DNA of 23,113 bases from Wohlfahrtiimonas larvae_A (GTDB lineage Bacteria > Pseudomonadota > Gammaproteobacteria > Cardiobacteriales > Wohlfahrtiimonadaceae). The notes under the pieces are model-generated. The model had not been told where the DNA came from. It did not search any database and saw only the letters and a list, made by a program, of their open reading frames with translations. The position numbers and the translations under genes were made by a program. Every line of letters begins with the position of its first letter. The first letter of the stretch is position 1. Below are positions 6,067 through 14,793 of this stretch, piece after piece. The stretch is taken from the NCBI GenBank assembly GCA_040394195.1, contig JBEBSR010000043.1, positions 1 to 23,113 of the forward strand, given 5' to 3'.

Positions 6067-8022
6067 ATGAAAATAGTTTTACAGCGTGTATTTTTATTAT
6101 TGATTTGTTTTTTACACATTACATGGGCAGATCAAATTGATCGTTATGATTCTAATATCACAGTGCTGGAAGATGGCACGATTGATGTTGTGGAAACGAT
6201 TCAAATATCAACTAATCATGAAGAGATTAAGCTTGGAATCACTCGAGATATTCCCACTCATTATTTCTTCATGAATAAGAATATAAAAACACCTGTGAAC
6301 GTTTTAAGTGTGACTCGAAATAGCAAGCCTGAAAACTTTTGGACAGAAAATCGAGATGGATATGTGGAGATATTCACAGGTTCCGTTGATAACGTTGTGG
6401 ATAACTATTTGGATAAAGGCCAACACACTTTTGTGATCCATTGGCAGAGTAAAAATCATATTCGTAGCTTTGAAAATTATGATGAGTTATACATCAATGC
6501 GATTGGGCATAATTGGCATTTACCCATTTATAATGCAATTGTTACTTTGAATTTACCTAATTCAGTAAAAGCCATTCAATCATCGAATTATCATGGTGCG
6601 CAAGGTAGAACAGATCAGGCAACAGCCACTCAAATCTCTCCACAAAAAATTCAATTTATAGCACCTGAAATATTAGGGAATGGCAAAGGTTTTACGGTTG
6701 CCACAGGTTTTACGAAAGGGATTATTCTGAGCATAGAACCTAATTGGTATGATGTTTGGATGGCAAAAATTTTAGATCATTTACCGAGTTTTCTTCAGCC
6801 TTTAAACATTGTGTTAATGATTATGATGGTTGCGATGTTGTTGTATAAGCAATTGGCAACATGGATTTATACAAAACTATCCTCAAGAAATCAACGAGCA
6901 TTTATGGTGAGATATGCACCACCAGATATATCGTTTGATTTAGCTTGTGCACTATATTCTCCTGAAAATCATGGGAGATTTATGCTTGCGATGCTAGTCA
7001 ATTTTCAAGCACTTGGTCTTTTATCTTTGAATGAAAAAGCCAAAAGCATTAAGGTCGAAAAAAGATTAACAGATCAACAGAAAATGTCATTAAGCCAAGC
7101 AGAGTTAAGGTTTATTGTGAGCTTACAAAGAAGAGGTATTCCTATCATTTCATTAGAAAAATATAATGGAACATTCTCTTCGGGGATTCAGTTATTGAAA
7201 ACACATATTCAAGATTTGGTGGATCAATGTTATCAAAAAAACCCACCGATTTTCTTAATCATCGGCATCATTTTGATGGCAGCGATGCTTGTATTATTTT
7301 CAATTTATTTACCGATGGAAATATATTTTTCATTAGTTTTCATTGTGATTCCTATGTTGATTTTAAACTCTATATTGATGAATCAAATCCCTAAAATTAA
7401 TGAAAAAGAGCAGTTATTTGGTAAAGCAGCTTTGTTATTGAAAGGTGTGCCTGTTGTGATATTTTTCTTTGTATTTGGTGGTGTGCCGTTATATTTTATG
7501 ATGACCGAAATATCCAATATGCCTTTATCTATAATGACTTATTTATACAGCTATTTAGTGGTGTGGTGCTCATTATTAGTAATGATGGTAATCTTCATTC
7601 AGTTGTCTAAACATCGTTATTATGTAAAGGCGGATTATGCGGATCATAGGCAATCACTTTTAGAGTTTAAACATTTTTTAGTTTATACAAAACAGGCAGA
7701 ATATGAATTAATTACACCTGATTTATTTGAGGAATACTTACCCTATTCCATTTTGTTTGGTGTTGAGAAAAAGTGGATGAAGTTATATCAAACTTTGTAT
7801 CCCAAGAATTATCAAATAAGCCAAACACAAGGTGCATTGAACATGGCTCGATCAGGTTCTGCAACTTTTAGTCGAGCAATGTCTAGCCCAAGTACAGGTC
7901 GATCCTCTTCAGGTTTTTCATCATCAGGTGGAGGAAGTTCTAGTAGTGGTGGAGGTTCAGGATCAGGAGGTGGAGGATCATCAGGTGGCGGTTCTGGCGG
8001 CGGTGGCGGAGGAGGCAGATGA
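6067..8022 (+). CDS. DUF2207 membrane protein with Gly/Ser-rich tail (first of three)
   Basis: A 651-residue protein if started at 6067, where GGGA lies 6 nt upstream; 6061 and 6064 are also ATG. A signal peptide (MKIVLQRVFLLLICFLHITWA) precedes a DUF2207 ectodomain of about 200 residues, containing ITVLEDGTIDVVETIQI and a late FTVATGFTKG. A membrane span (about 240-265) leads to a cytoplasmic region starting with RAFMVRYAPPD. More spans follow (about 400-530), then a conserved C-terminal segment with LEFKHFLVYT and LFEEYLPYSILFGVEKKW. The last 35 or so residues are almost only Gly and Ser. DUF2207 proteins have no settled function. The gene follows lemA by 13 nt and overlaps the next gene by 4 nt (ATGA), so the four genes form one operon. 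Confidence 0.88.
   Translation: MKIVLQRVFLLLICFLHITWADQIDRYDSNITVLEDGTIDVVETIQISTNHEEIKLGITRDIPTHYFFMNKNIKTPVNVLSVTRNSKPENFWTENRDGYVEIFTGSVDNVVDNYLDKGQHTFVIHWQSKNHIRSFENYDELYINAIGHNWHLPIYNAIVTLNLPNSVKAIQSSNYHGAQGRTDQATATQISPQKIQFIAPEILGNGKGFTVATGFTKGIILSIEPNWYDVWMAKILDHLPSFLQPLNIVLMIMMVAMLLYKQLATWIYTKLSSRNQRAFMVRYAPPDISFDLACALYSPENHGRFMLAMLVNFQALGLLSLNEKAKSIKVEKRLTDQQKMSLSQAELRFIVSLQRRGIPIISLEKYNGTFSSGIQLLKTHIQDLVDQCYQKNPPIFLIIGIILMAAMLVLFSIYLPMEIYFSLVFIVIPMLILNSILMNQIPKINEKEQLFGKAALLLKGVPVVIFFFVFGGVPLYFMMTEISNMPLSIMTYLYSYLVVWCSLLVMMVIFIQLSKHRYYVKADYADHRQSLLEFKHFLVYTKQAEYELITPDLFEEYLPYSILFGVEKKWMKLYQTLYPKNYQISQTQGALNMARSGSATFSRAMSSPSTGRSSSGFSSSGGGSSSSGGGSGSGGGGSSGGGSGGGGGGGR
7927..8019 (+). 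repeat. Gly/Ser-codon repeat tract, first copy
   Basis: A low-complexity run of GGN and TCN codons encodes the C-terminal Gly/Ser tail of the first DUF2207 protein. A closely similar tract closes the third protein at 10891-10980; both share GGATCATCAGGTGG and a GGTTCTGG core. The GGAGGAGG near its end also forms the ribosome binding site of the overlapping next gene. Confidence 0.7.
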
Positions 8023-9059
8023 ATTTGCATCCTTATACTGTTTACATACTGATGTTTGTCGGCACTTGTGTGATTTATGGTATGGTGAATATGATTATTT
8101 GGTACCTATGTTTCCCTAAAGTTAATCGTGTTTTTACCCCAAGATTTTCTCCCCCAAATTTGCCTTTAGATCAAATAATCTCTTTAAGTGAATCAAATTC
8201 AGAGCGACATGAACAACGACTTAATACTGCATTTATTATAGATTTGATGCAACGTAATAAGATTCACTTTAATTCAGAAAGTGGCATGATTGAAAACATT
8301 GAAAGTGTGCAAGATGAAAGCCTTTCAGGTGGTGGGCAAATATTTTTAGATACATTAAAAAAATATGGCTCGCTTCCTTATACCCAATATAGTCCAAAAT
8401 TGAATGAAGCATTAAGGCGAATGCGCTCTATTGTTTTACGTTATGAGCAGAAGATTTACTATTATCCTCTTTCAATTTTTCATTATTTTGGTGCTGCTTT
8501 ATTATTGCTAGGATTGTGGCAGTTGAGTACAGTGATTCCTATCATTTTTCTTGTATGCTTAATATTTACGTTATTTGGTAGTGGGCTGTTCATCATGTTA
8601 TTTGTACCTAATCTGAAAAAATCTATGGGACAGATTTTTATTTTTACATTAATGGGCTTTATATTCACAGTCATGGGAATATCAATCGCTTGGCATGCTG
8701 TCAATGAACTAAATGTTCCATGGATAAACTCTGTGATTATTTGGATGAGCTTATCTATTTTGGTGTACACCATTGTAGTCATTGTTAAACATTCAGGTTT
8801 GATGATTAGAAAAGAGTATATAGAAGAACAACAGCAAGTACTTGAATTTAAACATTTTTTAACTTATACAAATATGGAACAATATGCCCTGATTAAGCCC
8901 AATATTTTTGAAGAATATCTGCCTTATGCAATTATTTTTAATATTGAGCAAAAATGGGTGTCATCATTTGAATACAAGTACCCGTTTGATTATCAGAAAT
9001 CATATTTATCTCATGGTTATATTGCATGTTCAGAGTGGGTAAATAATGAATATAAATAA
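8019..9059 (+). CDS. Ectodomain-less DUF2207-like membrane protein (second of three)
   Basis: A 346-residue protein corresponding to the membrane and cytoplasmic half of its two neighbours. It begins with a membrane span (about residues 5-30) and then NRVFTPRFSPPNLPLDQII, matching QRVFTVRFSPPSMPLDKMI of the third protein. Four further spans follow (about 145-250). The C-terminal part has EEQQQVLEFKHFLTYT and IFEEYLPYAIIFNIEQKW. It lacks a signal peptide, the DUF2207 ectodomain and the Gly/Ser tail. The frame is open and clean from its own ATG, with GGAGG 6 nt upstream inside the previous gene's Gly codons, so it looks like a working gene. It overlaps the previous gene by 4 nt and the next by 14 nt. 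It may form a hetero-oligomer with its paralogues; this is inferred. Confidence 0.82.
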   Translation: MNLHPYTVYILMFVGTCVIYGMVNMIIWYLCFPKVNRVFTPRFSPPNLPLDQIISLSESNSERHEQRLNTAFIIDLMQRNKIHFNSESGMIENIESVQDESLSGGGQIFLDTLKKYGSLPYTQYSPKLNEALRRMRSIVLRYEQKIYYYPLSIFHYFGAALLLLGLWQLSTVIPIIFLVCLIFTLFGSGLFIMLFVPNLKKSMGQIFIFTLMGFIFTVMGISIAWHAVNELNVPWINSVIIWMSLSILVYTIVVIVKHSGLMIRKEYIEEQQQVLEFKHFLTYTNMEQYALIKPNIFEEYLPYAIIFNIEQKWVSSFEYKYPFDYQKSYLSHGYIACSEWVNNEYK

Positions 9060-10983
9060 AATTTTACAAACTATATCTGTGATCGCTTTTTTTATCGGAG
9101 CATTACTGACTATCACAGTTGCCGATGTGATTAAAAACTATGATGTGAATGTCACTGTGCTAGAAGATGGTCGAATTGATGTTGTTGAAACCATTGAAAT
9201 GGATATCGATCACAAGGATGTTCGGCTAGGAATTATTCGGGATATTCCTAATGTATATTTTTTGTATAAACAAAAGATTAAAATACCTGTTAATGTCTTA
9301 AGTGTTATGAGGAATGGTCAGCCTGAGAATTATTGGGTGGAAAATTATGGAGGAATCTCTGAAGTTTATACAGGTGCAAAAAATAACCATCCTGATTATT
9401 ACCTCCCTAAGGGAAACAACACTTATGTAATTCATTGGCAGAGCCCTAATCATATTAGAAATTTTAGTGATTATGATGAATTATATTTCAATGCCATTGG
9501 TAATAATTGGACGTTTCCTATTGAAAAGGCATCAGTAACATTGCATTTGCCTGATTCAGTGAAAGAAATACAATCAGCAGCTTATTATGGGAAATCTGGT
9601 TCTACTAAAAAAGCTAGTGTCGATGTTATTTCACCACAATTAATTGAATTCACATCTCCTCAAACAATAGGAAATTATAGCGGACTAACTGTTGCAACGG
9701 GTTTTACTAAAGGTGTTATTCCATCAGTTAATTTGAGCCCTTCAATAAAAATTCTAGAGAAAGCAGTTAGCTATTTTCCATCTTTTGTCAAACCTATACA
9801 TATCGTATTAATGGCTCTTGTTGTGATGTTATTTGTATGGTGGTGCTTTAGTTTTATATTACAGAAAATTAAATTACCTAAAAATCAAAGAGTATTTACG
9901 GTGAGATTCTCGCCACCAAGTATGCCTTTAGATAAAATGATCGCGCTAAGAGATTCAAAAATGGCGAAATTTGATCGTTTAGTTTCTGCATTTTTAGTTG
10001 ATTTAGTCCAGAAAAAATGTATTACCTTCCAAGAGTCAACAAAGTTCATTGTGGCTAATCCAATTGTAGATCAAAATGGATTTAAGGATTTAACATCAGG
10101 CGAACAAAAATTTATTTTAGCGTTACAAAATAAAGTTGGTAATCAAGTTTCTTATGGTACTTACAGTGAATTCTTATATGTAGCGTTTCGAGCGATGATT
10201 AAGCCTATCGAACAATATATTTCACAATATTATTCCTCTAATATGAAGTTTGTAGGATGGATTGCATTTCTGTTATTCGTGTTATGGGTTGTTATTTCAG
10301 TTTCTATAATGGGAAGCCAAACAATGTTGTTGATGCTATTTCCAACTATTGGGTGTGGTGTTTTTTGGATAGGTTTAATTAGCTTTTTTAATAAGCCAAT
10401 ATTGAGAGGATTCTTTGCCAAAGTTATTATCTTGGCATTGTGTGTATTATTCAGTGCAGGGTTTTCTATCGCACCTTGGATGATGTTATTCGGCAATTTT
10501 AATGATGAGACAAGCATTCAATCAACTTTACTTGGTATTATAATAATCGTCTTGTTTTATATTGTTTTAAGCCTATATGGGAAGCTAAAAAAATCTATTA
10601 AACCTGAATATGTAGATGAGCAACAACAAGTATTAGAGTTCATACATTTTTTACGTTATACAAAATCCGAAGAATATAAAATATTGACACCTGAGTTATT
10701 CGAAAAATATCTACCTTATGCAATCGCATTTGATATCGATAACCATTGGATCAAATTGTATCAAACACTTTTTCCTCAAGAATATATGTTAAGCGAGCAT
10801 AAGGGTACGTTTGGAGCACGAGTAGTTATAGCTTCTTCACAATTTCGAAAAACTATATATCCTCCATCTTCCAACGGCAGCGGAAATAGTAGTGGTGGAA
10901 GCCGTGGTGGTAGAGGCTCAGGCTCAGGTGGAGGCGGATCATCAGGTGGTGGTTCTGGTGGCGGTGGAGGTCGAGGACGGTGA
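9046..10983 (+). CDS. DUF2207 membrane protein with Gly/Ser-rich tail (third of three)
   Basis: A 645-residue paralogue of the first DUF2207 protein, with the same order of parts. A signal peptide or anchor (about residues 5-26) precedes an ectodomain with VTVLEDGRIDVVETIEM and LTVATGFTKGVI. A span follows at about 240-270, then the QRVFTVRFSPPS cytoplasmic start and several spans (about 395-515). The C-terminal segment has DEQQQVLEFIHFLRYT and LFEKYLPYAIAFDIDNHW, and the Gly/Ser/Arg tail ends in GGGGRGR. Its cytoplasmic half is closest to the second protein, which suggests serial duplication followed by loss of the ectodomain in the second copy. It starts 14 nt inside the preceding gene, with a weak Shine-Dalgarno (GTGGG). 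No clear terminator follows. Confidence 0.88.
   Translation: MNINKILQTISVIAFFIGALLTITVADVIKNYDVNVTVLEDGRIDVVETIEMDIDHKDVRLGIIRDIPNVYFLYKQKIKIPVNVLSVMRNGQPENYWVENYGGISEVYTGAKNNHPDYYLPKGNNTYVIHWQSPNHIRNFSDYDELYFNAIGNNWTFPIEKASVTLHLPDSVKEIQSAAYYGKSGSTKKASVDVISPQLIEFTSPQTIGNYSGLTVATGFTKGVIPSVNLSPSIKILEKAVSYFPSFVKPIHIVLMALVVMLFVWWCFSFILQKIKLPKNQRVFTVRFSPPSMPLDKMIALRDSKMAKFDRLVSAFLVDLVQKKCITFQESTKFIVANPIVDQNGFKDLTSGEQKFILALQNKVGNQVSYGTYSEFLYVAFRAMIKPIEQYISQYYSSNMKFVGWIAFLLFVLWVVISVSIMGSQTMLLMLFPTIGCGVFWIGLISFFNKPILRGFFAKVIILALCVLFSAGFSIAPWMMLFGNFNDETSIQSTLLGIIIIVLFYIVLSLYGKLKKSIKPEYVDEQQQVLEFIHFLRYTKSEEYKILTPELFEKYLPYAIAFDIDNHWIKLYQTLFPQEYMLSEHKGTFGARVVIASSQFRKTIYPPSSNGSGNSSGGSRGGRGSGSGGGGSSGGGSGGGGGRGR
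10891..10980 (+). repeat. Gly/Ser-codon repeat tract, second copy
   Basis: This tract encodes the Gly/Ser/Arg-rich C-terminus of the third DUF2207 protein and matches the tract at 7927-8019 in sequence and position. The two could recombine, which would delete or duplicate the genes between them. Confidence 0.7.
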
Positions 10984-11148
10984 TTTGCAATATAGAAAAT
11001 GCGCCCAATATATCGTTGGTTAGTGTTTGGGACAATTAGCACATATTGAAATTATATGTATATAGAGATTTTTGTATCAGTATTATGATAATTTATTGTG
11101 ATGAAAATAATCTTTTCTTAAATAACAACAAAGAATTTCGGAGGATTT

Positions 11149-11580
11149 ATGTTAGTAATCAAAAAAATAATCACAAGCTCTATAATTGTAGGTTCTGTTA
11201 CTTTATCTAGTTTGGCATTTGCAGATATTTATACAAGAGAAGAGTTAATCTCATTGGATAAAGTTGCTCCTGCTGGTGGTAATGGCACCTTATATGGCCA
11301 ATTTGCATTTACTCGAGATCAATCACCCAAAGATCATGCTATTAAAGAAATTGGTTGGATGACATTACAACCTGGAGATTCTATTGGCTATCACCAACAT
11401 ATTACAAATGAAGATACATATATTATTGTTTCTGGCGAAGGTGTATTCACTGATGCAGATGGTCAAGAAAAGCCTGTTAAATCTGGTGATATTACGATTG
11501 CTAGAAAAGGTGATTCACATGCTTTGAAGAATACAGGTACCGAGCCTTTAATATTCTTGGATATCATTGCAGAACAGTAA
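11149..11580 (+). CDS. Secreted cupin-domain protein
   Basis: A 143-residue protein with a signal peptide (charged start MLVIKK, hydrophobic core, cleavage after LAFA at about residue 25), so probably periplasmic. The rest is a single cupin_2 barrel. Motif 1 reads GDSIGYHQHITNEDTYIIVSG, with the two His and Glu of a typical metal site. Motif 2 reads GDITIARKGDSHALKNTG and has the last His. Enzymatic role and ligand cannot be told from the sequence. A strong Shine-Dalgarno (CGGAGGA) fixes the start. It has its own terminator and a 165-bp upstream gap, so it is probably a single-gene unit. Confidence 0.85.
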   Translation: MLVIKKIITSSIIVGSVTLSSLAFADIYTREELISLDKVAPAGGNGTLYGQFAFTRDQSPKDHAIKEIGWMTLQPGDSIGYHQHITNEDTYIIVSGEGVFTDADGQEKPVKSGDITIARKGDSHALKNTGTEPLIFLDIIAEQ

Positions 11581-11594
11581 ATATTAAACCATTA

Positions 11595-11636
11595 AAAAGC
11601 GCTTTAATCTATTGGATCAAAGCGCTTTTGTTTTAT
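11595..11636. terminator. Bidirectional intrinsic terminator between cupin gene and prfC
   Basis: AAAAGCGCTTT (11595-11605) pairs with AAAGCGCTTTT (11619-11629). T-rich DNA follows on the plus strand, and the A run before the stem gives a T run on the minus strand. It lies between two converging genes and can serve both. Confidence 0.85.
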
Positions 11637-11649
11637 GAAGTTCAGCTAA

Positions 11650-13239
11650 TTAGCTAATGCCATGTTCACGAGTTGCTGTGAATTTTACTTCAGGATAACG
11701 CTCTTGTGCTAATGTTAAATTCACACGTGTTGGTGCGATGTAAACATGTTCACCTGAGTGATCCACTGCCATATTGTCGTAACATTTGTTAATGAATGTT
11801 TCGAATTTCTTTGAATCAGCACAAGAAACCCAACGGGCTGTTGATACATTCACTGCTTCAAAAATACAATCAACGTTATAGTCAGTTTGTAATCGGCTTA
11901 GAACAACGTCAAACTGAAGTATACCGATTGCACCAATGATTAAATCATTGCTGTTCAAAGGTTTGAACAACTGTGTTGCGCCTTCTTCACACAATTCTTG
12001 TAAGCCTTTTTGCAATTGCTTCATCTTCAAAGGATCACGCAAGCGTGCACGGCGGAACAATTCAGGTGCAAAGTCAGGAATTCCTGTAAATACTAAATCT
12101 TCACCTTCAGTGAATGTGTCGCCAATACGGATTGTACCGTGGTTGTGGATACCAATGATATCGCCAGCATAAGCTTCTGTTAAATGTTCACGTTCAGATG
12201 CCATGAATGTCAAAGCATCAGGAATTTTGATGTTCTTATTGATGCGAACATGACGTGCAGACATGCCAGGTGAATATTTACCAGAACAAACACGCATGAA
12301 TGCGATTCTATCACGGTGTTTTGGATCCATATTTGCTTGGATTTTGAATACAAACCCTGTGAATTTTTCTTCAGTGGCAGAAACTTCACGTGAAGTTGTT
12401 GCGTGTGCTTTCGGTGGTGGCGCGATTTTAACAAAGCCATCCAACATTTCTTGCACACCAAAGTTTGTTACAGCAGAGCCGAAGTAAACAGGTGTCAATT
12501 TACCTGCCAAGTAATCTTCTAAATTAAATTCATTACTTGCGCCACGAACCAATTCTAACTCTTCACGGAATTCAGCTGCTTTTGCACCCAAAATTTCATC
12601 CAATTCAGGATTATCTAAACCATGAATGATTTTACTGTCATGCTTTTTGCCATCTTTATGCACTTCATATAAAGCAACATAATCGTCAATCAAATGGTAA
12701 ACACCTTTGAGTTCTTTACCCATGCCGATTGGCCAAGTAACAGGCGCACATTGGATTTTCAATACATCTTCAACTTCATCGAGTAGATCAATTGGATCTT
12801 TACCCTCACGATCAAGCTTGTTGATGAACGTCATGATTGGCGTATCACGTAAGCGACAAACTTCCATTAACTTAATGGTTCGCTCTTCAACACCTTTTGC
12901 ACAGTCAATAAGCATCAAAGCTGAGTCAACGGCTGTCAATGTACGATAAGTATCTTCCGAGAAGTCTTCATGGCCCGGTGTATCCAAGAGATTGATCATT
13001 TTCTCTTTGTAAGGGAACTGCATGACAGAAGATGTGATGGAAATACCACGTTGCTTTTCCATTTCCATCCAGTCAGATGTTGCGTGACGCGCTGCCTTAC
13101 GACCTTTAACTGTACCTGCCAAGCTGATTGCACCTCCGAATAGCAAAAGCTTTTCGGTCATTGTGGTTTTACCAGCATCAGGGTGAGCGATAATCGCAAA
13201 CGTGCGTCTGCGTTCCATCTCTTGAATCATTCCTGCCAT
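11650..13239 (-). CDS. prfC: Peptide chain release factor 3 (RF3)
   Basis: A 529-residue translational GTPase, full length for the family, that recycles RF1 and RF2 from the ribosome after termination. The GTPase motifs are all present: G1 AHPDAGKTT (residues 18-26), switch region RGISITSSVMQF, G3 DTPGHEDFSEDTYR and G4 NKLDREGKDP. The rest is the RF3 domain II and III region, with FRRARLRDP and the QFDVVLSRLQTDYNVDC block. The annotated ATG has only a distant AGG; ATG at 13230 (M4) is an alternative, and neither cuts a domain. It is divergent from the YbaK-like gene. Confidence 0.97.
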   Translation of the reverse strand: MAGMIQEMERRRTFAIIAHPDAGKTTMTEKLLLFGGAISLAGTVKGRKAARHATSDWMEMEKQRGISITSSVMQFPYKEKMINLLDTPGHEDFSEDTYRTLTAVDSALMLIDCAKGVEERTIKLMEVCRLRDTPIMTFINKLDREGKDPIDLLDEVEDVLKIQCAPVTWPIGMGKELKGVYHLIDDYVALYEVHKDGKKHDSKIIHGLDNPELDEILGAKAAEFREELELVRGASNEFNLEDYLAGKLTPVYFGSAVTNFGVQEMLDGFVKIAPPPKAHATTSREVSATEEKFTGFVFKIQANMDPKHRDRIAFMRVCSGKYSPGMSARHVRINKNIKIPDALTFMASEREHLTEAYAGDIIGIHNHGTIRIGDTFTEGEDLVFTGIPDFAPELFRRARLRDPLKMKQLQKGLQELCEEGATQLFKPLNSNDLIIGAIGILQFDVVLSRLQTDYNVDCIFEAVNVSTARWVSCADSKKFETFINKCYDNMAVDHSGEHVYIAPTRVNLTLAQERYPEVKFTATREHGIS

Positions 13240-13305
13240 AAAATATGTTGCCTACTTATTTAAATAAAAATTCGATAAACCAACCATTTTACATGATTTA
13301 GTGTT

Positions 13306-13330
13306 ACAAATTAATAAATAAAAATTTGTG
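13306..13330. repeat. Inverted repeat in the prfC / ybaK-like divergent gap
   Basis: ACAAATT (13306-13312) and AATTTGT (13324-13330) are a perfect 7-bp inverted repeat with an 11-bp AT-rich spacer, 31 bp before the YbaK-like start. It may be a regulator site or chance in AT-rich DNA. Confidence 0.25.
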
Positions 13331-13360
13331 GTGAGATATTCAAATTAGGAGTGAGTTTTT

Positions 13361-13825
13361 ATGGGCATTGCAGAAGTTAAAGCATTTTTTGCAAAAGAAG
13401 GAATCGATAATCGTATTCAGGAGTTTGAAGTTTCGAGTGCAACGGTTGAATTAGCAGCACAAACTTTGAATTGTGAGCCAAATAGAATCGCAAAATCATT
13501 ATCTTTTACACTGAAAAAGCAGAATAAAAATATCATCATTGTGGCAGCAGGCAATGCACGGGTGGATAATAAAAAGTTCAAAGCGCAATTTGATGATCGT
13601 GCCAAGATGATAGCATTTGATCAAGTTGAAGAAATTATTGGGCATGCAGCTGGCGGTGTTTGCCCATTTGCTGTGAATTCTGATGTAGAAATTTATTTAG
13701 ATATAAGTTTGAAAGCTTTTGAAACCGTATTTCCTGCTTGTGGTAGTGCGAATAGTGCCATTGAATTATCTTTGGATGAATTAGAAAAATATTCTAATGC
13801 TTTGATTTGGGTGGATATTTGTTGA
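13361..13825 (+). CDS. YbaK/EbsC-family aminoacyl-tRNA deacylase
   Basis: A 154-residue cytoplasmic protein consisting of one YbaK/prolyl-tRNA-synthetase-associated domain. These free-standing editing domains hydrolyse mischarged aminoacyl-tRNAs, for example Cys-tRNA(Pro) or Ala-tRNA(Pro). The signature Lys is K45 in NRIAKSLSF, and the glycine loop GHAAGGVCPFAV (about 98-109) matches the substrate-pocket loop. A late CGSANSAIELSLDEL segment is typical of the EbsC-like branch. Which mischarged tRNA it edits cannot be told. GGAGTGAG 6 nt before the ATG is a good ribosome site. It is transcribed away from prfC, so the neighbourhood concerns translation quality only by proximity. Confidence 0.85.
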   Translation: MGIAEVKAFFAKEGIDNRIQEFEVSSATVELAAQTLNCEPNRIAKSLSFTLKKQNKNIIIVAAGNARVDNKKFKAQFDDRAKMIAFDQVEEIIGHAAGGVCPFAVNSDVEIYLDISLKAFETVFPACGSANSAIELSLDELEKYSNALIWVDIC

Positions 13826-13929
13826 TTTAAGTTGATTATGTCACTGTGAAGCGTTTGTATTTTTCTATAGAATACCCAACTTCATATACATAAAATAATA
13901 AATATTATTAAACACAAATAAGGCAAAAT

Positions 13930-14766
13930 ATAAGCAGTCAAACGATTCAAGATCCATTATTAAATACAGTTTTACCCTCAGATTCACTAAAAGTTAAAAA
14001 AGTACTGAGCGATGGCTCAAGTGCTTGGGCAGGGGTTGGTGTAATCTTACTAGCATTCGGATTTCTTGTGTTCAGCTATTTTGTTGGGCAAAGCATTTAT
14101 GATGACTACAAATGGAAGGGAAGTTATACAGAAATTAATGCTAATATTGATGGTACATGTAAGTCTAAAATAGTGATTTTCACAGATTGCAAAGTGAAGA
14201 TTAGTTATAGTGGGCAAAAATATGAGAAACAATTTGGCTTTATAGATCTCGGTACGAAAGACTATGAGGTTATTGCATTGCAAAGCCGTTTAAATCCATC
14301 AAAAATTACGTTAGATCTAGCGATTGAGAAGATTTCTTCAAGAATTTTTGTTGCATCTATTTTTGTTGTATTAGGCATAGGATTGATCTGGTTGGGATGT
14401 GTTGCTTTATTCAGAAACTCACCGCGTATGAATAAAGTTATTCGAGCATTAAATAATAATGGTGGAATGCAATTGGCTTTGTATCAATACGATGTTGCTG
14501 AGTGGGAAAAGAAAAAGTGTATTCGTTATCAATTGGATATTGATGGTAAAGAAGAAGAGCTGAAGTATGCAATCGTGAAGAAGAAAGAAGCTGTTTTACC
14601 ACTGTTTATTACAACATCAGATGATGATTATGTATTAGTCGTGAAAGATCTAAATACTGGGTATTTTACAATTGTGAATCATGCTTTAAATCGCTTTGTG
14701 ATGAATAAGAAAGATCGAAAAGAGTTTCGTTCTAGGATTGATCACTATATTGCACAGCAATCATAA
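13930..14766 (+). CDS. Unrecognised two-span membrane protein, probable ATA start
   Basis: The first GTG, ATG or TTG in this frame is GTG at 14068, but starting there would cut the first membrane helix in half. The frame is open back to a stop at 13909-13911. It encodes a plausible cytoplasmic N-terminus (SSQTIQDPLLNTVLPSDS) and a complete span WAGVGVILLAFGFLVFSYFV. AAGG at 13920-13923 stands 6 nt before ATA at 13930, the ideal spacing for a start codon. So the gene appears to start at ATA, or an ATG has mutated to ATA. The product has about 278 residues. After span 1 comes an external region of about 70 residues with two Cys (CKSKIVIFTDCKVK). Span 2 (RIFVASIFVVLGIGLIWLG) follows, then a charged cytoplasmic part of about 120 residues. 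No family was recognised. The lipoprotein gene 27 nt downstream is probably cotranscribed. Confidence 0.65.
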   Translation: MSSQTIQDPLLNTVLPSDSLKVKKVLSDGSSAWAGVGVILLAFGFLVFSYFVGQSIYDDYKWKGSYTEINANIDGTCKSKIVIFTDCKVKISYSGQKYEKQFGFIDLGTKDYEVIALQSRLNPSKITLDLAIEKISSRIFVASIFVVLGIGLIWLGCVALFRNSPRMNKVIRALNNNGGMQLALYQYDVAEWEKKKCIRYQLDIDGKEEELKYAIVKKKEAVLPLFITTSDDDYVLVVKDLNTGYFTIVNHALNRFVMNKKDRKEFRSRIDHYIAQQS

Positions 14767-14793
14767 ACTAAGTTTGGAAATACTTTAATTTAA

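Noticed and set aside
7812..8030. Minus-strand Pro-rich reading frame opposite the first Gly/Ser tail
   Set aside because: It is the reverse of GGN codons, has no ribosome site and no independent support. The same holds for the minus-strand Pro-rich frame at 10776-11042.
11041..11148. Inverted repeat ACATAT/ATATGT as terminator of the DUF2207 operon
   Set aside because: Only six AT-rich pairs and no T tract; too weak to call.
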